A stretch of DNA of 64,000 bases, taken from NCBI RefSeq assembly GCF_000710915.1, contig NZ_BAUA01000170.1:1-64000 (forward strand), in the 5' to 3' direction. The DNA is from Nocardia brasiliensis IFM 10847. GTDB taxonomy: Bacteria > Actinomycetota > Actinomycetes > Mycobacteriales > Mycobacteriaceae. The position numbers were made by a program, and so were the translations under genes. The notes beneath the pieces were generated by a model, which ran no database searches, was not told where the DNA came from, and saw only the letters and a list, made by a program, of their open reading frames with translations. Shown here piece by piece: positions 50,304 to 59,055 of this stretch (positions are counted from its first letter, which is position 1; each line of letters starts with the position of its first letter).

Positions 50304-50735
50304 CTATGGCAGGCTCCATGCCGAGGTGAAACTGAAGCGACGCATCCGCCACCCCGCCGCGGTGCGCACCGCGGCGGCCGTGCCGAAGCCGCCGAACGAG
50401 GTGTGCCCGGCCGGCCCCGCGGCCGGCCCGATGTGCACCGCGGTGAGATGTGCCGTCACCGTGGCGGTGTCGCCGTCGCACACCACCCGGTGGTTGCCGC
50501 CGAGGTGGTGAGACCGTGGAAACTTCTCGTACGCCATGCGCTGGAACTCGCGCAGCTCGGCCATACCGCGAAACGTGCCCTGCGGGAAGACGAGCTCGGC
50601 GTCGTCGGTGAACACCGCGCCGAGCCATGCGTCGTTGTCCCGGTCGAAGTCGAGGTGGTGCACGTAGCGGTCGAAGAGCTCGACCAGCTCGGCCTTGTCG
50701 AGAAAAGCGTGCAGACGCTGTTGAACATCAACCAT
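50304..50735 (-). CDS. SnoaL-like protein of the polyketide cluster
   Basis: A 143-residue NTF2-fold protein: AELVELFDRYVHHLDFDRDNDAWLGAVFTDDAELVFPQGTFRGMAELREFQ, then HHLGGNHRVVCDGDTATVTAHLTAVH and a WRMRRFSFTSAW ending. In aromatic polyketide clusters such proteins act as ring cyclases (SnoaL) or as hydroxylase-like partners (SnoaL2/AclR type); the His-rich middle is typical. It is the last gene of the minus-strand operon, overlaps the 2,3-dehydratase gene by eight bases, and ends five bases from the converging response regulator. Confidence 0.88.
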   Translation of the reverse strand: MVDVQQRLHAFLDKAELVELFDRYVHHLDFDRDNDAWLGAVFTDDAELVFPQGTFRGMAELREFQRMAYEKFPRSHHLGGNHRVVCDGDTATVTAHLTAVHIGPAAGPAGHTSFGGFGTAAAVRTAAGWRMRRFSFTSAWSLP

Positions 50736-52110
50736 GGTGTGCGAAATCCTGATTCAGCGAGACAGCCCCCGCGTTGAGGCAGGACAGCAGCGTCCTGGCC
50801 TGCACGTTGAGGTAATGACCGTGGCCCGCGAGCCAATTCAACTGCGCGGGGGTGGCCCAGCAGTAGTTGCGCGGCACCTCCAGCGGCAGATCCGCCTCGA
50901 CGAACATGTAGCGGCTCTCCGCGTTGAGAAACCGTCCCCCTTCCTCGGAATGCACTACGTCGTAACGGATCTGGTCCGGACCCGCGTCGCGGACCACGTC
51001 CAGGAACGGCGGCCGCTGGTCCCAGTTGGCGGGCACGCACTGCACGGTCGGCGCCAGCTCGACCGTGTCGAGAAAACCCGCCTCGACCTTCGCCTGCACC
51101 AGAAGATGTGGCAGACCGTCGATCCGGCGGAACACGAAGGCCGCGATGCCTTGGCCGTGCGGCTCGAACAGCGGCTGGGTCCACGAGGTGACCTCCCGGC
51201 TACCCGCCTCCACCTCGACCGCGATGAGCCGGAAGAACCGGTCGTCGGCCCGGCCGATATGGGTTTCGCCCCGATGCCAGCCGGCGACGTCGGCCAGCGG
51301 CATCAGCGCGATCTCCACATCGTGCCTGGCGCGCTCGACGGTGAACCACGATTGCAACTCGGCATCCGAACGCAGTGCGACAGCGCTGGTTCCGTTCATC
51401 GGGAAGGTCGCGATCACCGTGCGCGAGTCCATGTTCACCACGTTGTCGGCCTGCAGCAGCGCGCCGATCTGGCCGAGGGTCAGCCAGCAGAAGTCCGGAT
51501 GCACCGTGACCTCATCGGTAGTCTCCACCAGCATGTTCCGGTTCGATTTGCGATAGAACCAGGCGCCGTGCTCGGACTGGAGCACGTCGGCGAGCACCCG
51601 CCCGGCGCCGAGATCGGTGAAGTAGGAAAGGTATCGGACGTTGCTTCCGCGGTGTACACCGGTGTAATTGCTGCGCGTGGCCTGCACCGTCGGCGAGAGC
51701 TGGAGCAGATTCCGGTTGCCCGGCTCCATCTTGGCCTGCATGAGAAAGTGCAGCACGCCGTCGAATTCCTTGGCCAGGATGCCGAGTATCCCCACCTCGG
51801 GCTGCAGGATGATCGGCTGCTGCCAGGATCGCACCGCCCCCTCGTCCACCTGCACCGAGAGCCCCTCGACGCTGAAGAACTTCCCGGTGCGATGCCGCAT
51901 GTTCCCGGTGCCGGGCTCGAAGGACCAGGCATCCATCTCGCGAAACGGTATGCGGCGCACCTCGAATCGGTTCGCGGCCGCCCGTTCGGCCAGCCACGCC
52001 GGAAAGTCCGCCGTACGCAGCCACGCGCCGGCCTCGGTGGCCGCGGCCGACAACGCGAGCCGCTCCGACAGGTCCTCGTCGGAGCGGGTCCGGACCGAGC
52101 GCACGCTCAC
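50728..52110 (-). CDS. NDP-hexose 2,3-dehydratase
   Basis: A 460-residue enzyme built from two similar halves, each with a nucleotide-sugar pocket: FEVRRIPFREMDAWSFEPGTGNMRHRTGKFFSVEGLSV...QPIILQPEVGILGILAKEFDGVLHFLMQAKMEPGN and ...HIGRADDRFFRLIAVEVEAGSREVTSWTQPLFEPHGQGIAAFVFRRIDGLPHLLVQAKVEAGF. This matches TylX3/UrdS/Gra-ORF27-type dehydratases that remove the C-2 hydroxyl of dTDP-4-keto-6-deoxyglucose, the first step towards 2,6-dideoxysugars. The GTG at 52110 overlaps the aminotransferase stop (GTGA), so translation is coupled. Confidence 0.95.
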   Translation of the reverse strand: MSVRSVRTRSDEDLSERLALSAAATEAGAWLRTADFPAWLAERAAANRFEVRRIPFREMDAWSFEPGTGNMRHRTGKFFSVEGLSVQVDEGAVRSWQQPIILQPEVGILGILAKEFDGVLHFLMQAKMEPGNRNLLQLSPTVQATRSNYTGVHRGSNVRYLSYFTDLGAGRVLADVLQSEHGAWFYRKSNRNMLVETTDEVTVHPDFCWLTLGQIGALLQADNVVNMDSRTVIATFPMNGTSAVALRSDAELQSWFTVERARHDVEIALMPLADVAGWHRGETHIGRADDRFFRLIAVEVEAGSREVTSWTQPLFEPHGQGIAAFVFRRIDGLPHLLVQAKVEAGFLDTVELAPTVQCVPANWDQRPPFLDVVRDAGPDQIRYDVVHSEEGGRFLNAESRYMFVEADLPLEVPRNYCWATPAQLNWLAGHGHYLNVQARTLLSCLNAGAVSLNQDFAHHG

Positions 52111-53228
52111 AGCCCCGCCACGACGGTGCGCAACACCTCGATGACGCGGTCCTGCTCGGCTTCGTTCAACGCCGGATACATCGGCAGCGAGAAGATCTCC
52201 TGCGCGAGCCCCTCGGTGACCGGCAGTTGCCCTGCGCGCCAACCCAGATGCTCGAATCCGGTCATGGTGTGCACCGGCCATGGGTAGCTGATGTTGAGCA
52301 GGATGTCGTGCTCGCGCATCGCCTCGATGATCGCGTCGCGCTTCGGGTGTCGCACGACGTAGACGTAGTAGACGTGGGTATTGCCGGGGTTCGTGGCGGG
52401 CAGCAGCAAGCCGTGCGACCCGGCGAGATCACCGAGCCCCTGTTCGTACCGCCGCGCCACGGTGTTGCGGCCCGCGATGTAGTCGTCGAGCCGGCCGAGC
52501 TTGCGGCGCAGGATCTCGGCCTGCACCTCGTCGAGCCGGGAGTTGTGGCCCGGCGTGCGCATCACGTAATAGACCTTGTCCATGCCGTAGTAGCGCAGCT
52601 GCTGCAGATTTCGCTGAATGTTCGCATCGGGGGTGACCACCGCACCACCGTCGCCGTAGGCGCCGAGCACCTTGGTCGGGTAGAAGGAGAACGCCGCGGC
52701 GTCGGACATGGTGCCCGCCAGCTGCTCCCCCTGCCGGGCGCCGTGCGCCTGGGCGCAGTCCTCCAGGATCTGCAGCCCGTGTTCGGCGGCCAGCCGCCGC
52801 AGCGGCGCCATGTCCACGCACTGTCCGTAAAGGTGCACGGGCACAATCGCTTTCGTGCGCGGCGTGATCGCAGCCGCCACCTGATCGGTGTCCATGAGGA
52901 AGTCCTCGGCCCGCACGTCGACGAAAACCGGTGTCGCACCGGCGCCGACGATCGCGACAACGGTCGGCGCCGCGGTGTTGGACACGGTGATCACCTCGTC
53001 GCCGGGTCCGACACCGAGGGCTTCCAGGCCGAGTTTCAGGGCGTTGGTGCCGTTGTCGACGCCGGTGCAGTGCGCGAGCCCATGGTATGCCGCGAATTCC
53101 CGCTCGAAACCGCGCACGCTCTCGCCGAGGATCAGCTGGCCCGATCCGAACACGGTCTGCACCGCGTCGAGGATGTCCTCTCGCTCCTTCTCGTACTCGG
53201 GCAGGTAGTCCCATACACGGGTGGTCAT
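52107..53228 (-). CDS. Sugar aminotransferase (DegT/DnrJ/EryC1/StrS family)
   Basis: A 373-residue PLP enzyme that aminates a keto-deoxyhexose. Landmarks are VDNGTNALKLGLEALGVGPGDEVITVSNTAAPTVVAI (about 57-95), EDCAQAHGA (about 160) and SFYPTKVLGAYGDGG with the PLP Lys (about 187). Alignment by eye favours 3-amino-transferases such as DesV/TylB/DnrJ, but the position (C-3 or C-4) is not certain. The ATG at 53228 follows GGGAGC; it lies 58 bp after the thymidylyltransferase gene. Confidence 0.93.
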   Translation of the reverse strand: MTTRVWDYLPEYEKEREDILDAVQTVFGSGQLILGESVRGFEREFAAYHGLAHCTGVDNGTNALKLGLEALGVGPGDEVITVSNTAAPTVVAIVGAGATPVFVDVRAEDFLMDTDQVAAAITPRTKAIVPVHLYGQCVDMAPLRRLAAEHGLQILEDCAQAHGARQGEQLAGTMSDAAAFSFYPTKVLGAYGDGGAVVTPDANIQRNLQQLRYYGMDKVYYVMRTPGHNSRLDEVQAEILRRKLGRLDDYIAGRNTVARRYEQGLGDLAGSHGLLLPATNPGNTHVYYVYVVRHPKRDAIIEAMREHDILLNISYPWPVHTMTGFEHLGWRAGQLPVTEGLAQEIFSLPMYPALNEAEQDRVIEVLRTVVAGL

Positions 53229-53286
53229 GAGTTTGCTCCCTTGATAGTTCGGGTGATCGGAACGGACATCGCGAGATCGGGCGCGC

Positions 53287-54162
53287 TCACACGGCGGCCG
53301 CGATGTCCATGACGTATTGGCCGTAAGGCGATTTCGCGAGTTGCCTGCCGAGCCAGTGGCAGGACTCCTGGTCGATGAAGCCCATGCGCAGCGCGATCTC
53401 CTCCACGCAGGCGATCCGCACGCCCTGGCGGCGCTCCATGATCTCGACGTACTGACCGGCCTCCAGCAACGCCTCATGAGTGCCCGCGTCGAGCCAGACG
53501 AAGCCGCGGCCGAGTGGCACCAGGCGGGCCCGGTCCTGCGCCAGGAAGGTCCGGTTGACGTCGGTGATCTCCAATTCGCCGCGCGCGGAGGGCTGCAGAT
53601 CCTTCGCGATCGCGACGACATCGTTGTGATAGAAGTACAGACCGGTGACCGCGAGATTCGACCGCGGCCGGGCCGGCTTCTCCACCAGGTCGAGCAGGCG
53701 GCCGTCGGCGTCCACCTCGGCGACCCCGTAGCGTTGCGGGTCGAGCACCGGATAGCCGAACAGCACGCAGCCGTCGACGTCGTGGCTGCTCTGTTGCAGC
53801 ACCTCGACGAAGCCTGGACCATGAAAGATGTTGTCCCCCAGCACCAATGCCACCGGTTCGTGGCCGATGTGCCGCTCGGAGACCAGGAACGCGTCCGCCA
53901 GCCCGCGCGGCTTGTCCTGCTCGGCGTAGGTCAGGCACAATCCGAGCGCCGACCCGTCGCCCAGCAGCTGCTGGAAGCGCGGCAGATCGTCCGGGGTGGC
54001 GATGATCTCGATATCGGTGATGCCGGCGAGCATCAGCACCGAGAGCGGGTAGTAGATCATCGGCTTGTCGTAGACCGGTAGCAGCTGCTTCGACACCGCC
54101 AGGGTGACCGGTTGCAGCCGAGTGCCGCTGCCACCGGCGAGGATTATCCCCTTCACGGCCAT
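53287..54162 (-). CDS. rfbA: Glucose-1-phosphate thymidylyltransferase
   Basis: A 291-residue nucleotidyltransferase that makes dTDP-glucose, the entry to deoxysugars. It shows the full family signature: MAVKGIILAGGSGTRLQPVTLAVSKQLLPVYDKPMIYYPLSVLMLAGI at the N-terminus, ALVLGDNIFHGPGF, ELEITDVNRTFL and FVWLDAGTHEALLEA. Length is standard. Having a dedicated copy in the cluster is usual for glycosylated polyketides. The next pathway enzyme, 4,6-dehydratase, is not in the window. Confidence 0.97.
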   Translation of the reverse strand: MAVKGIILAGGSGTRLQPVTLAVSKQLLPVYDKPMIYYPLSVLMLAGITDIEIIATPDDLPRFQQLLGDGSALGLCLTYAEQDKPRGLADAFLVSERHIGHEPVALVLGDNIFHGPGFVEVLQQSSHDVDGCVLFGYPVLDPQRYGVAEVDADGRLLDLVEKPARPRSNLAVTGLYFYHNDVVAIAKDLQPSARGELEITDVNRTFLAQDRARLVPLGRGFVWLDAGTHEALLEAGQYVEIMERRQGVRIACVEEIALRMGFIDQESCHWLGRQLAKSPYGQYVMDIAAAV

Positions 54163-54204
54163 CTCCTTCAGGATCGCTTGTGCGGCTTCATAGTTCGGAG
54201 GATG

Positions 54205-55098
54205 TCACTGCATCGGGCGGTCGGTTTCCGGCGCACCGGCAAGGTGCAGGCAGTCTTCGAGGAAGCCGAGCGCGCGCAAGTGGTAGGAGCGGGCGGCCCA
54301 GCCCAGGCTGATGTTGTGGCCCGCTCCGGATTGCCGCTCCACCGCCACACTCGGCGCGCCGGTGAAACGAGCGGCCATATCCCGCAACGTATTCGGGTCG
54401 TGCCGCCACAGCGCCTCGTGTTCGGCGAAGGTGCACCGGACCGGCACCGCGACCCGGGCCGCCACGCGCCCGAACACCGCCGGCCAGCGGGCCGCCTCGG
54501 CCAGCTCCAGCGCGGGCGTCGGCGCGACGACGGTCGAGCTGGTCCGGAAAGTCGCGGGCGGGTACAGCCGCGGCGGCCCCCAGCCGCGCAGCGCCCGCCT
54601 GCGCGCGTCTGCGAGCTGGAACAGGCGCGACGCGTACCGATGGCCGCAGCCGGAGATGTCCACCCCGAGCAGCCGGGCCGAGCCGAACGCCTCGGTGGCG
54701 AGGCGCAGCGCGACCATGCCGCCGAAGGAGTGCGCCAGCAGGAAGAAGCCGGCGCCGACGTCGTGCTCGGCCGCGAATCCGGCGAGCGCGTGCCGCAGCG
54801 TGCGCGCCTGCGCCGCCTGCGTCTGTCCATCGCGCAGTGGCGCGGCGGACCGCCCGTAACCCGGCCGGTCCACCGCCAGCACCGAATAGCCGAGACGGGC
54901 ACCGAGGGTCAGCAGCGACACCTCGGCCGTCGCCTGCCCGTCGAAGTAGTTCGCGTTCATCCCGGCCCCGTGCAGCGCCACGATCGTCGCGCGCGGTGCT
55001 TCATCGGGTCGATTCAGCAAGGCGGACAACGTGATTCCGGCACCGTCCAGCAGTACCGAACGGACGCCGGTGGAATGCGCGAGCGCCGCCGTGGTCAC
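54205..55098 (-). CDS. Alpha/beta-hydrolase of the polyketide cluster
   Basis: A 297-residue hydrolase: IVALHGAGMNANYFDGQ (oxyanion loop, about 43), the nucleophile elbow LLAHSFGGMVAL (about 128) and SGAGHNISLG with the catalytic His (about 262). It is too large and divergent for a typical type II thioesterase. It could hydrolyse an ester, lactone or thioester intermediate; its role is not known. The GTG at 55098 overlaps the FAD monooxygenase stop by four bases, so it is translated with that gene. Confidence 0.85.
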   Translation of the reverse strand: MTTAALAHSTGVRSVLLDGAGITLSALLNRPDEAPRATIVALHGAGMNANYFDGQATAEVSLLTLGARLGYSVLAVDRPGYGRSAAPLRDGQTQAAQARTLRHALAGFAAEHDVGAGFFLLAHSFGGMVALRLATEAFGSARLLGVDISGCGHRYASRLFQLADARRRALRGWGPPRLYPPATFRTSSTVVAPTPALELAEAARWPAVFGRVAARVAVPVRCTFAEHEALWRHDPNTLRDMAARFTGAPSVAVERQSGAGHNISLGWAARSYHLRALGFLEDCLHLAGAPETDRPMQ

Positions 55099-56597
55099 CG
55101 CTGCGCCTCGGCGGCTACGCGGCGGGACACGGCGTCCGCCGGACCGAACCAGCGGCGCAGGGCCGCGGTCAACGCCGTACGGTCGCGCCGCTCGGCGGCC
55201 GCCCATGCCACATAGCCGTCGGGGCGGATCAGCACGGCGGTCACGTCCTCGAGGCCGCGCCGCTGCGGTAGTTCGCCCGCCACGACGGTGACCCGGTCCC
55301 GCCACGGATCGGCCGCGGCCTGCAGCGCACCGTCCGCGGCCAGGTCCAGCAGCACCCCGCGGGCCGGATGCAGCAGTTCGGTGGTCGTGGTCGCGCCGGC
55401 CGCGGTACGCAGTGGCCGGGGTGGAATCCGCCTGCCCTGCAACGGATGTGCCGCGGGGTCGGGCGAATACCGGATGTCGAGCCCGCTCACCGTGCCCGCG
55501 AGGTAGCGCTTGGTGTCGTCGTAGGCGATCAACTCCGTGAACAGCTCGCGCAGTGGATCCGCCTCGGCGCCGGTGATGTAGAGCATCCCCTGTACCCGGG
55601 TGTTGTCCAGCAGCCGGGCGCCGACCGGATGGCGTTCGGCGTGATAGGTATCGAGCAGTTCCGGCCCGGCCGAACCACGCACCACGGCACCGAGTTTCCA
55701 CCCGAGGTTGGCCGCGTCCTGGACGCCGGTACTCAGCCCCTGACCACCGGCGGGAAGATGGATATGCGCCGCGTCGCCCGCCAGGAACACCCGGCCTCTG
55801 CGGTATTCCGATGCCTGGCGGGTGGCGTCGGAGAACGAGCTGGCCCAGTCCGCGCGACCGTGGGCGATCGAGTCCCCGGTGATCCGTTCCCACGCCGCGG
55901 CCAGCTCGGCGAAGCCGATCTCGGTTCCGCGCTGCACCACGGGTGTGTCGTGCTCACAGACCACGACGCGGTCGACACCGGGCGCCAGTGGCATGGCCAT
56001 GATCATCCCGCCGGGGAGCCGTTCACCGAACGGCCGCGGCGCGATGTCGCAGCCGACCACGTCGGCCAGATACATACCGAGAGTGCCTGCGGTGCCGGGA
56101 AACTCGAAGCCCGCGAGCTTGCGCACGACGCTGTGCCCGCCGTCGCAGCCGACCAGATAGCCGGCGCGCAAGGTCTTTTCGTCGCCGGCGACGTCAACCG
56201 TGACCGAGACACCCGCGCCGTCGTCGTGCAGCCCGCGCACGGTCCAGCCGCGCCGAAGGTCCGCACCCAGTTCGCCGGCCCACCGCTCCAGCGCCGCCTC
56301 GGTCTGTGATTGCGGCACGCCTCGCGCGCCGAAATGACAGTCCTCGAGCACCGTGTAGTCGAACAGCAGCCCGCCGAAGTGACCCATCGGACTCTGTTCC
56401 AGCCCGCCGACGGCCGCGAGCAGGCCCCGCTGATCGAAGGTCTCCATCGCGCGGGCGGTGAAGCCGAGGCCGCGGGACTGCCCCGTCGGTTCCGGCAGTT
56501 GTTCCAGCACCACGACTTCGGCACCAGCCAGCCGCAATTCGCCGGCGAGCAGCAGGCCGGTCGGCCCGGCGCCGACCACAATCACATCGGTGTCCAC
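55095..56597 (-). CDS. FAD-dependent aromatic polyketide hydroxylase 1 (PgaE/RdmE type)
   Basis: A 500-residue flavin hydroxylase: VIVVGAGPTGLLLAGELRLAGAEVVVLEQ (GxGxxG, 4-32), YLVGCDGGHSVVRKLAGF (DG motif, about 150) and GRVFLAGDAAHIHLPAGGQGLSTGVQDAANLGWKL (GD motif, about 275). The last 100 residues form a thioredoxin-like domain as in PgaE, CabE and RdmE. Such enzymes hydroxylate the A/B rings of angucyclines or anthracyclines using NADPH and oxygen. There is no fused reductase domain like that of PgaM. It forms a pair with the next gene. Confidence 0.93.
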   Translation of the reverse strand: MDTDVIVVGAGPTGLLLAGELRLAGAEVVVLEQLPEPTGQSRGLGFTARAMETFDQRGLLAAVGGLEQSPMGHFGGLLFDYTVLEDCHFGARGVPQSQTEAALERWAGELGADLRRGWTVRGLHDDGAGVSVTVDVAGDEKTLRAGYLVGCDGGHSVVRKLAGFEFPGTAGTLGMYLADVVGCDIAPRPFGERLPGGMIMAMPLAPGVDRVVVCEHDTPVVQRGTEIGFAELAAAWERITGDSIAHGRADWASSFSDATRQASEYRRGRVFLAGDAAHIHLPAGGQGLSTGVQDAANLGWKLGAVVRGSAGPELLDTYHAERHPVGARLLDNTRVQGMLYITGAEADPLRELFTELIAYDDTKRYLAGTVSGLDIRYSPDPAAHPLQGRRIPPRPLRTAAGATTTTELLHPARGVLLDLAADGALQAAADPWRDRVTVVAGELPQRRGLEDVTAVLIRPDGYVAWAAAERRDRTALTAALRRWFGPADAVSRRVAAEAQR

Positions 56598-56630
56598 GTT
56601 TGCTCTCCTTGTCTGCGCACGGGCTCGCGG

Positions 56631-58085
56631 TCAGTCCACGGACCCGGGCGGGCCGAACCAGTGCCGCAAGCGGCCGTCCAGGTCGGCATCCGCGGAGCCC
56701 ACCCAGCTCACGTAGCCGTCCGGCCGTACCAACACGGCCTCGGTACCGATCTCGTCGCCGTCCGCGACCTCGGCCACGCCGACCCGCTGGGCCCAGGGCG
56801 CGACCACCTTTTCCAGCGCGTCGACCTGCGAGCGGCCGGACCCGAGCACCAGCCCGCGCCCGGTGCGCAGCGCCTCGGTGCTCGTCCCGGCGGGCTCGCG
56901 CAGCGCCAGTTCGGGCAGCCGGACGCCGAGCCAGCGGTGCTCCCCCGGCTCGGCCGGATAGCGCACGTCCAATCCGCTGATCATCCCGGCCAGGTGCACG
57001 CGCACCGATTCCGCCGCGATCAACTCGCGCAGCATGGTCCGCAACGACTCGACTTCCGGTCCGCCGAGCAGCAATTCGGTCTGGACCCGGATGTTCGACA
57101 GGATCCGCGCACCGACCGCACTGCGTTCCGAGTGATAGGTGTCGAGCAGCTGATCCGCCGCGCCATGCAAGGCGGCGGCCAGCTTCCAGCCCAGGTTCAA
57201 CGCGTCCTGCAGACCGAGGTTCAGCGCTTGGCCACCGCTGGGCATCTGCTGATGCGCGGCATCACCCGCGAAGAGCACGCGGCCCCTGCGGTATTCCCGC
57301 ACCTGCCTGCTGGTGTCGTCGAAGGCGTTCACCCACAACGGCTTGCCGTGCCCGATGGCTTCCCCGGTGACCTGCTGCCACGCCGCCGCGACCTCGTCGA
57401 ACGAGGGAGCGCCCGATCGCCCGGCACCGTCGGCGCCGAAGCGGTGCACCATCACCCTGGTGATTCCGGCGGGATTTCTCGCCGCCGTGGCGAATCCGTG
57501 CTCGTACCGCTCGAACCGGCGATCCTCGATCGCCAGGCCCGCCACGTCCGCGCGCAACAGTTCGCGGGCGGCCGAGCGGCCCGCGAACTCCACGCCCGCG
57601 CACTCGCGCACCGTGCTGTCCGCGCCGTCGCAGCCGACCACGAATGCCGCACGCAGCCGCCGTATTCCGGTGCCGGTCTGCGCGCAGACCTCGACGCCGG
57701 CGCCGTCGTCGTGCACCGCCGATACCCGCCAACCACGCCGGACCTCGGCGCCGAGCGCTACGGCCCACTCGTGCAGCAATGCCACGGTGGTGGTCTGCGG
57801 TACCTTCCACTGACCGGGGAACCGGCTGGGCAGGGTGAGATCCAGTGGGATGCCGCCGAAGTGGCCGCGCGGCTCGTTCGGCACGGGGCCGAGTTCGTCG
57901 ACCAGGCCCCGGGCGTCGAAGATCTCCATCGTTCGCGCGTGCAAGGTCGAGGCCCTGGACTCCGTCGACGGCGTCTCCCGCGACTCCAGCACGACGACCT
58001 CGACGCCCCCGAGGCGCAACTCACCCGCCAGCATCAGCCCGACCGGGCCCGCGCCGACGACGACCACCTGCGTCTGTTCGATCAT
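56631..58085 (-). CDS. FAD-dependent aromatic polyketide hydroxylase 2
   Basis: A 484-residue paralogue of the neighbouring hydroxylase: VVVVGAGPVGLMLAGELRLGGVEVVVLES, FVVGCDGADSTVRECAGVEF and GRVLFAGDAAHQQMPSGGQALNLGLQDALNLGWKLAAAL are the three FAD motifs; the thioredoxin-like C-terminus is kept. In angucycline clusters a pair of such enzymes introduces the quinone oxygen and further hydroxyls, sometimes with ring-B opening. It starts four bases after the aromatase/cyclase stop and 33 bp before the first hydroxylase. Confidence 0.93.
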   Translation of the reverse strand: MIEQTQVVVVGAGPVGLMLAGELRLGGVEVVVLESRETPSTESRASTLHARTMEIFDARGLVDELGPVPNEPRGHFGGIPLDLTLPSRFPGQWKVPQTTTVALLHEWAVALGAEVRRGWRVSAVHDDGAGVEVCAQTGTGIRRLRAAFVVGCDGADSTVRECAGVEFAGRSAARELLRADVAGLAIEDRRFERYEHGFATAARNPAGITRVMVHRFGADGAGRSGAPSFDEVAAAWQQVTGEAIGHGKPLWVNAFDDTSRQVREYRRGRVLFAGDAAHQQMPSGGQALNLGLQDALNLGWKLAAALHGAADQLLDTYHSERSAVGARILSNIRVQTELLLGGPEVESLRTMLRELIAAESVRVHLAGMISGLDVRYPAEPGEHRWLGVRLPELALREPAGTSTEALRTGRGLVLGSGRSQVDALEKVVAPWAQRVGVAEVADGDEIGTEAVLVRPDGYVSWVGSADADLDGRLRHWFGPPGSVD

Positions 58086-58089
58086 CGGG

Positions 58090-59034
58090 TCAGCCGCGTC
58101 GCTCGGCGAAGGTCTTCGCGTGCTGCAGGGTGGTCATGCTGTTGGTGCTCAGCGCATTTCGCACGAAATCCTTGGCATCTTCGAGCGTCTTGTCCGCGCC
58201 GAGGATGTCGGCGATCCGGTCGGTGTCGATCGTGACCGTGTGCTGCGAGGTGGCCAGCACGCCGTCGGCATTCTCGGCGAAGGTCCACCGGCCGGTGTGC
58301 AGCGACATCAGCGCGGGCAGGGTCACCTGCTTGTAGACGATCGAATGGTGCGGGTAGGTGACCCGATAGGACTTGGTGGTGTGCACCGACCCGTCGCGCG
58401 TCTTGGTGTCCATCTCGAGTGTCTGCAGGCCGGGCGAGGGCTCTTCCAGCCGTGCGGCGGCGACATGCGGCAGCCGCTCGGTCCACAGCTGCGCCTGGTC
58501 GATGAATTCGTAAGCCTGCGCGGCCGAACCCGCGATCTGCACCGAGTCCTCGAACGAGAAGGTGGAATCGGCGGCCGCGTAGGCGAATTCGAGTTCGGTC
58601 CGCAATCCCTGCAGTTCGCTGCGCGAATTGCGGTCGACCGCCTGGTCGATCCAGGCCAGACCGTCCGGATCGTCGTCCACCGCACGGTAACTGTGCTGCA
58701 GCCGGACCAGTGCGGTGTCGTCGGATCGGGCTTCGATCAGCCAGGCGCCGCTCATGAAGGCCACCGGCGGTGCCGAGATCTCTTGCTGGAAGGTGATTTT
58801 CCGCGCGTCCGGATCGAGCGTGCGGCGTGAGGTCCAGTTCTTGGCGGTGCCGTTGGCCGTCGCCCAGATCCGGATCCGTTCGGCGCCCTCGGATTGCTCG
58901 AGCTGCTCCACGTAGATCGTCGGCCCGAAGATGCGCGGCCAACTGCCGACATCGGCGATCAGCGCGTACACCGTGTCCGCGGGTGCGGCGATCTCGATCT
59001 CGTGCTCGACCTCGCGCATAGTGCTGGTAGTCAT
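58090..59034 (-). CDS. Didomain aromatase/cyclase
   Basis: A 314-residue protein with two helix-grip (START-like) domains: residues 1-150 (EVEHEIEIAAPADTVYALIADVGSWPRIFGPTIYVEQLEQSEGAERIRIWATANGTAKNWTSRR) and 160-310 (FSFEDSVQIAGSAAQAYEFIDQAQLWTERLPHVAAARLEEPSPGLQTLEMDTKTRDGSVHTTKSYRVTYP). This is the type used in C-9-reduced polyketides (ActVII, PgaL, JadD-like), where it closes and aromatises the first ring. It follows the ketoreductase gene in the operon. Confidence 0.95.
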   Translation of the reverse strand: MTTSTMREVEHEIEIAAPADTVYALIADVGSWPRIFGPTIYVEQLEQSEGAERIRIWATANGTAKNWTSRRTLDPDARKITFQQEISAPPVAFMSGAWLIEARSDDTALVRLQHSYRAVDDDPDGLAWIDQAVDRNSRSELQGLRTELEFAYAAADSTFSFEDSVQIAGSAAQAYEFIDQAQLWTERLPHVAAARLEEPSPGLQTLEMDTKTRDGSVHTTKSYRVTYPHHSIVYKQVTLPALMSLHTGRWTFAENADGVLATSQHTVTIDTDRIADILGADKTLEDAKDFVRNALSTNSMTTLQHAKTFAERRG

Positions 59035-59055
59035 CGAAATACCTGTTCCTCGAGC

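Noticed and set aside
50734..52287. Plus-strand 517-codon frame
   Set aside because: It is antisense to the NDP-hexose 2,3-dehydratase and has no recognisable domain.
56310..58235. Plus-strand 641-codon frame
   Set aside because: It is antisense to two FAD hydroxylases with complete FAD motifs.
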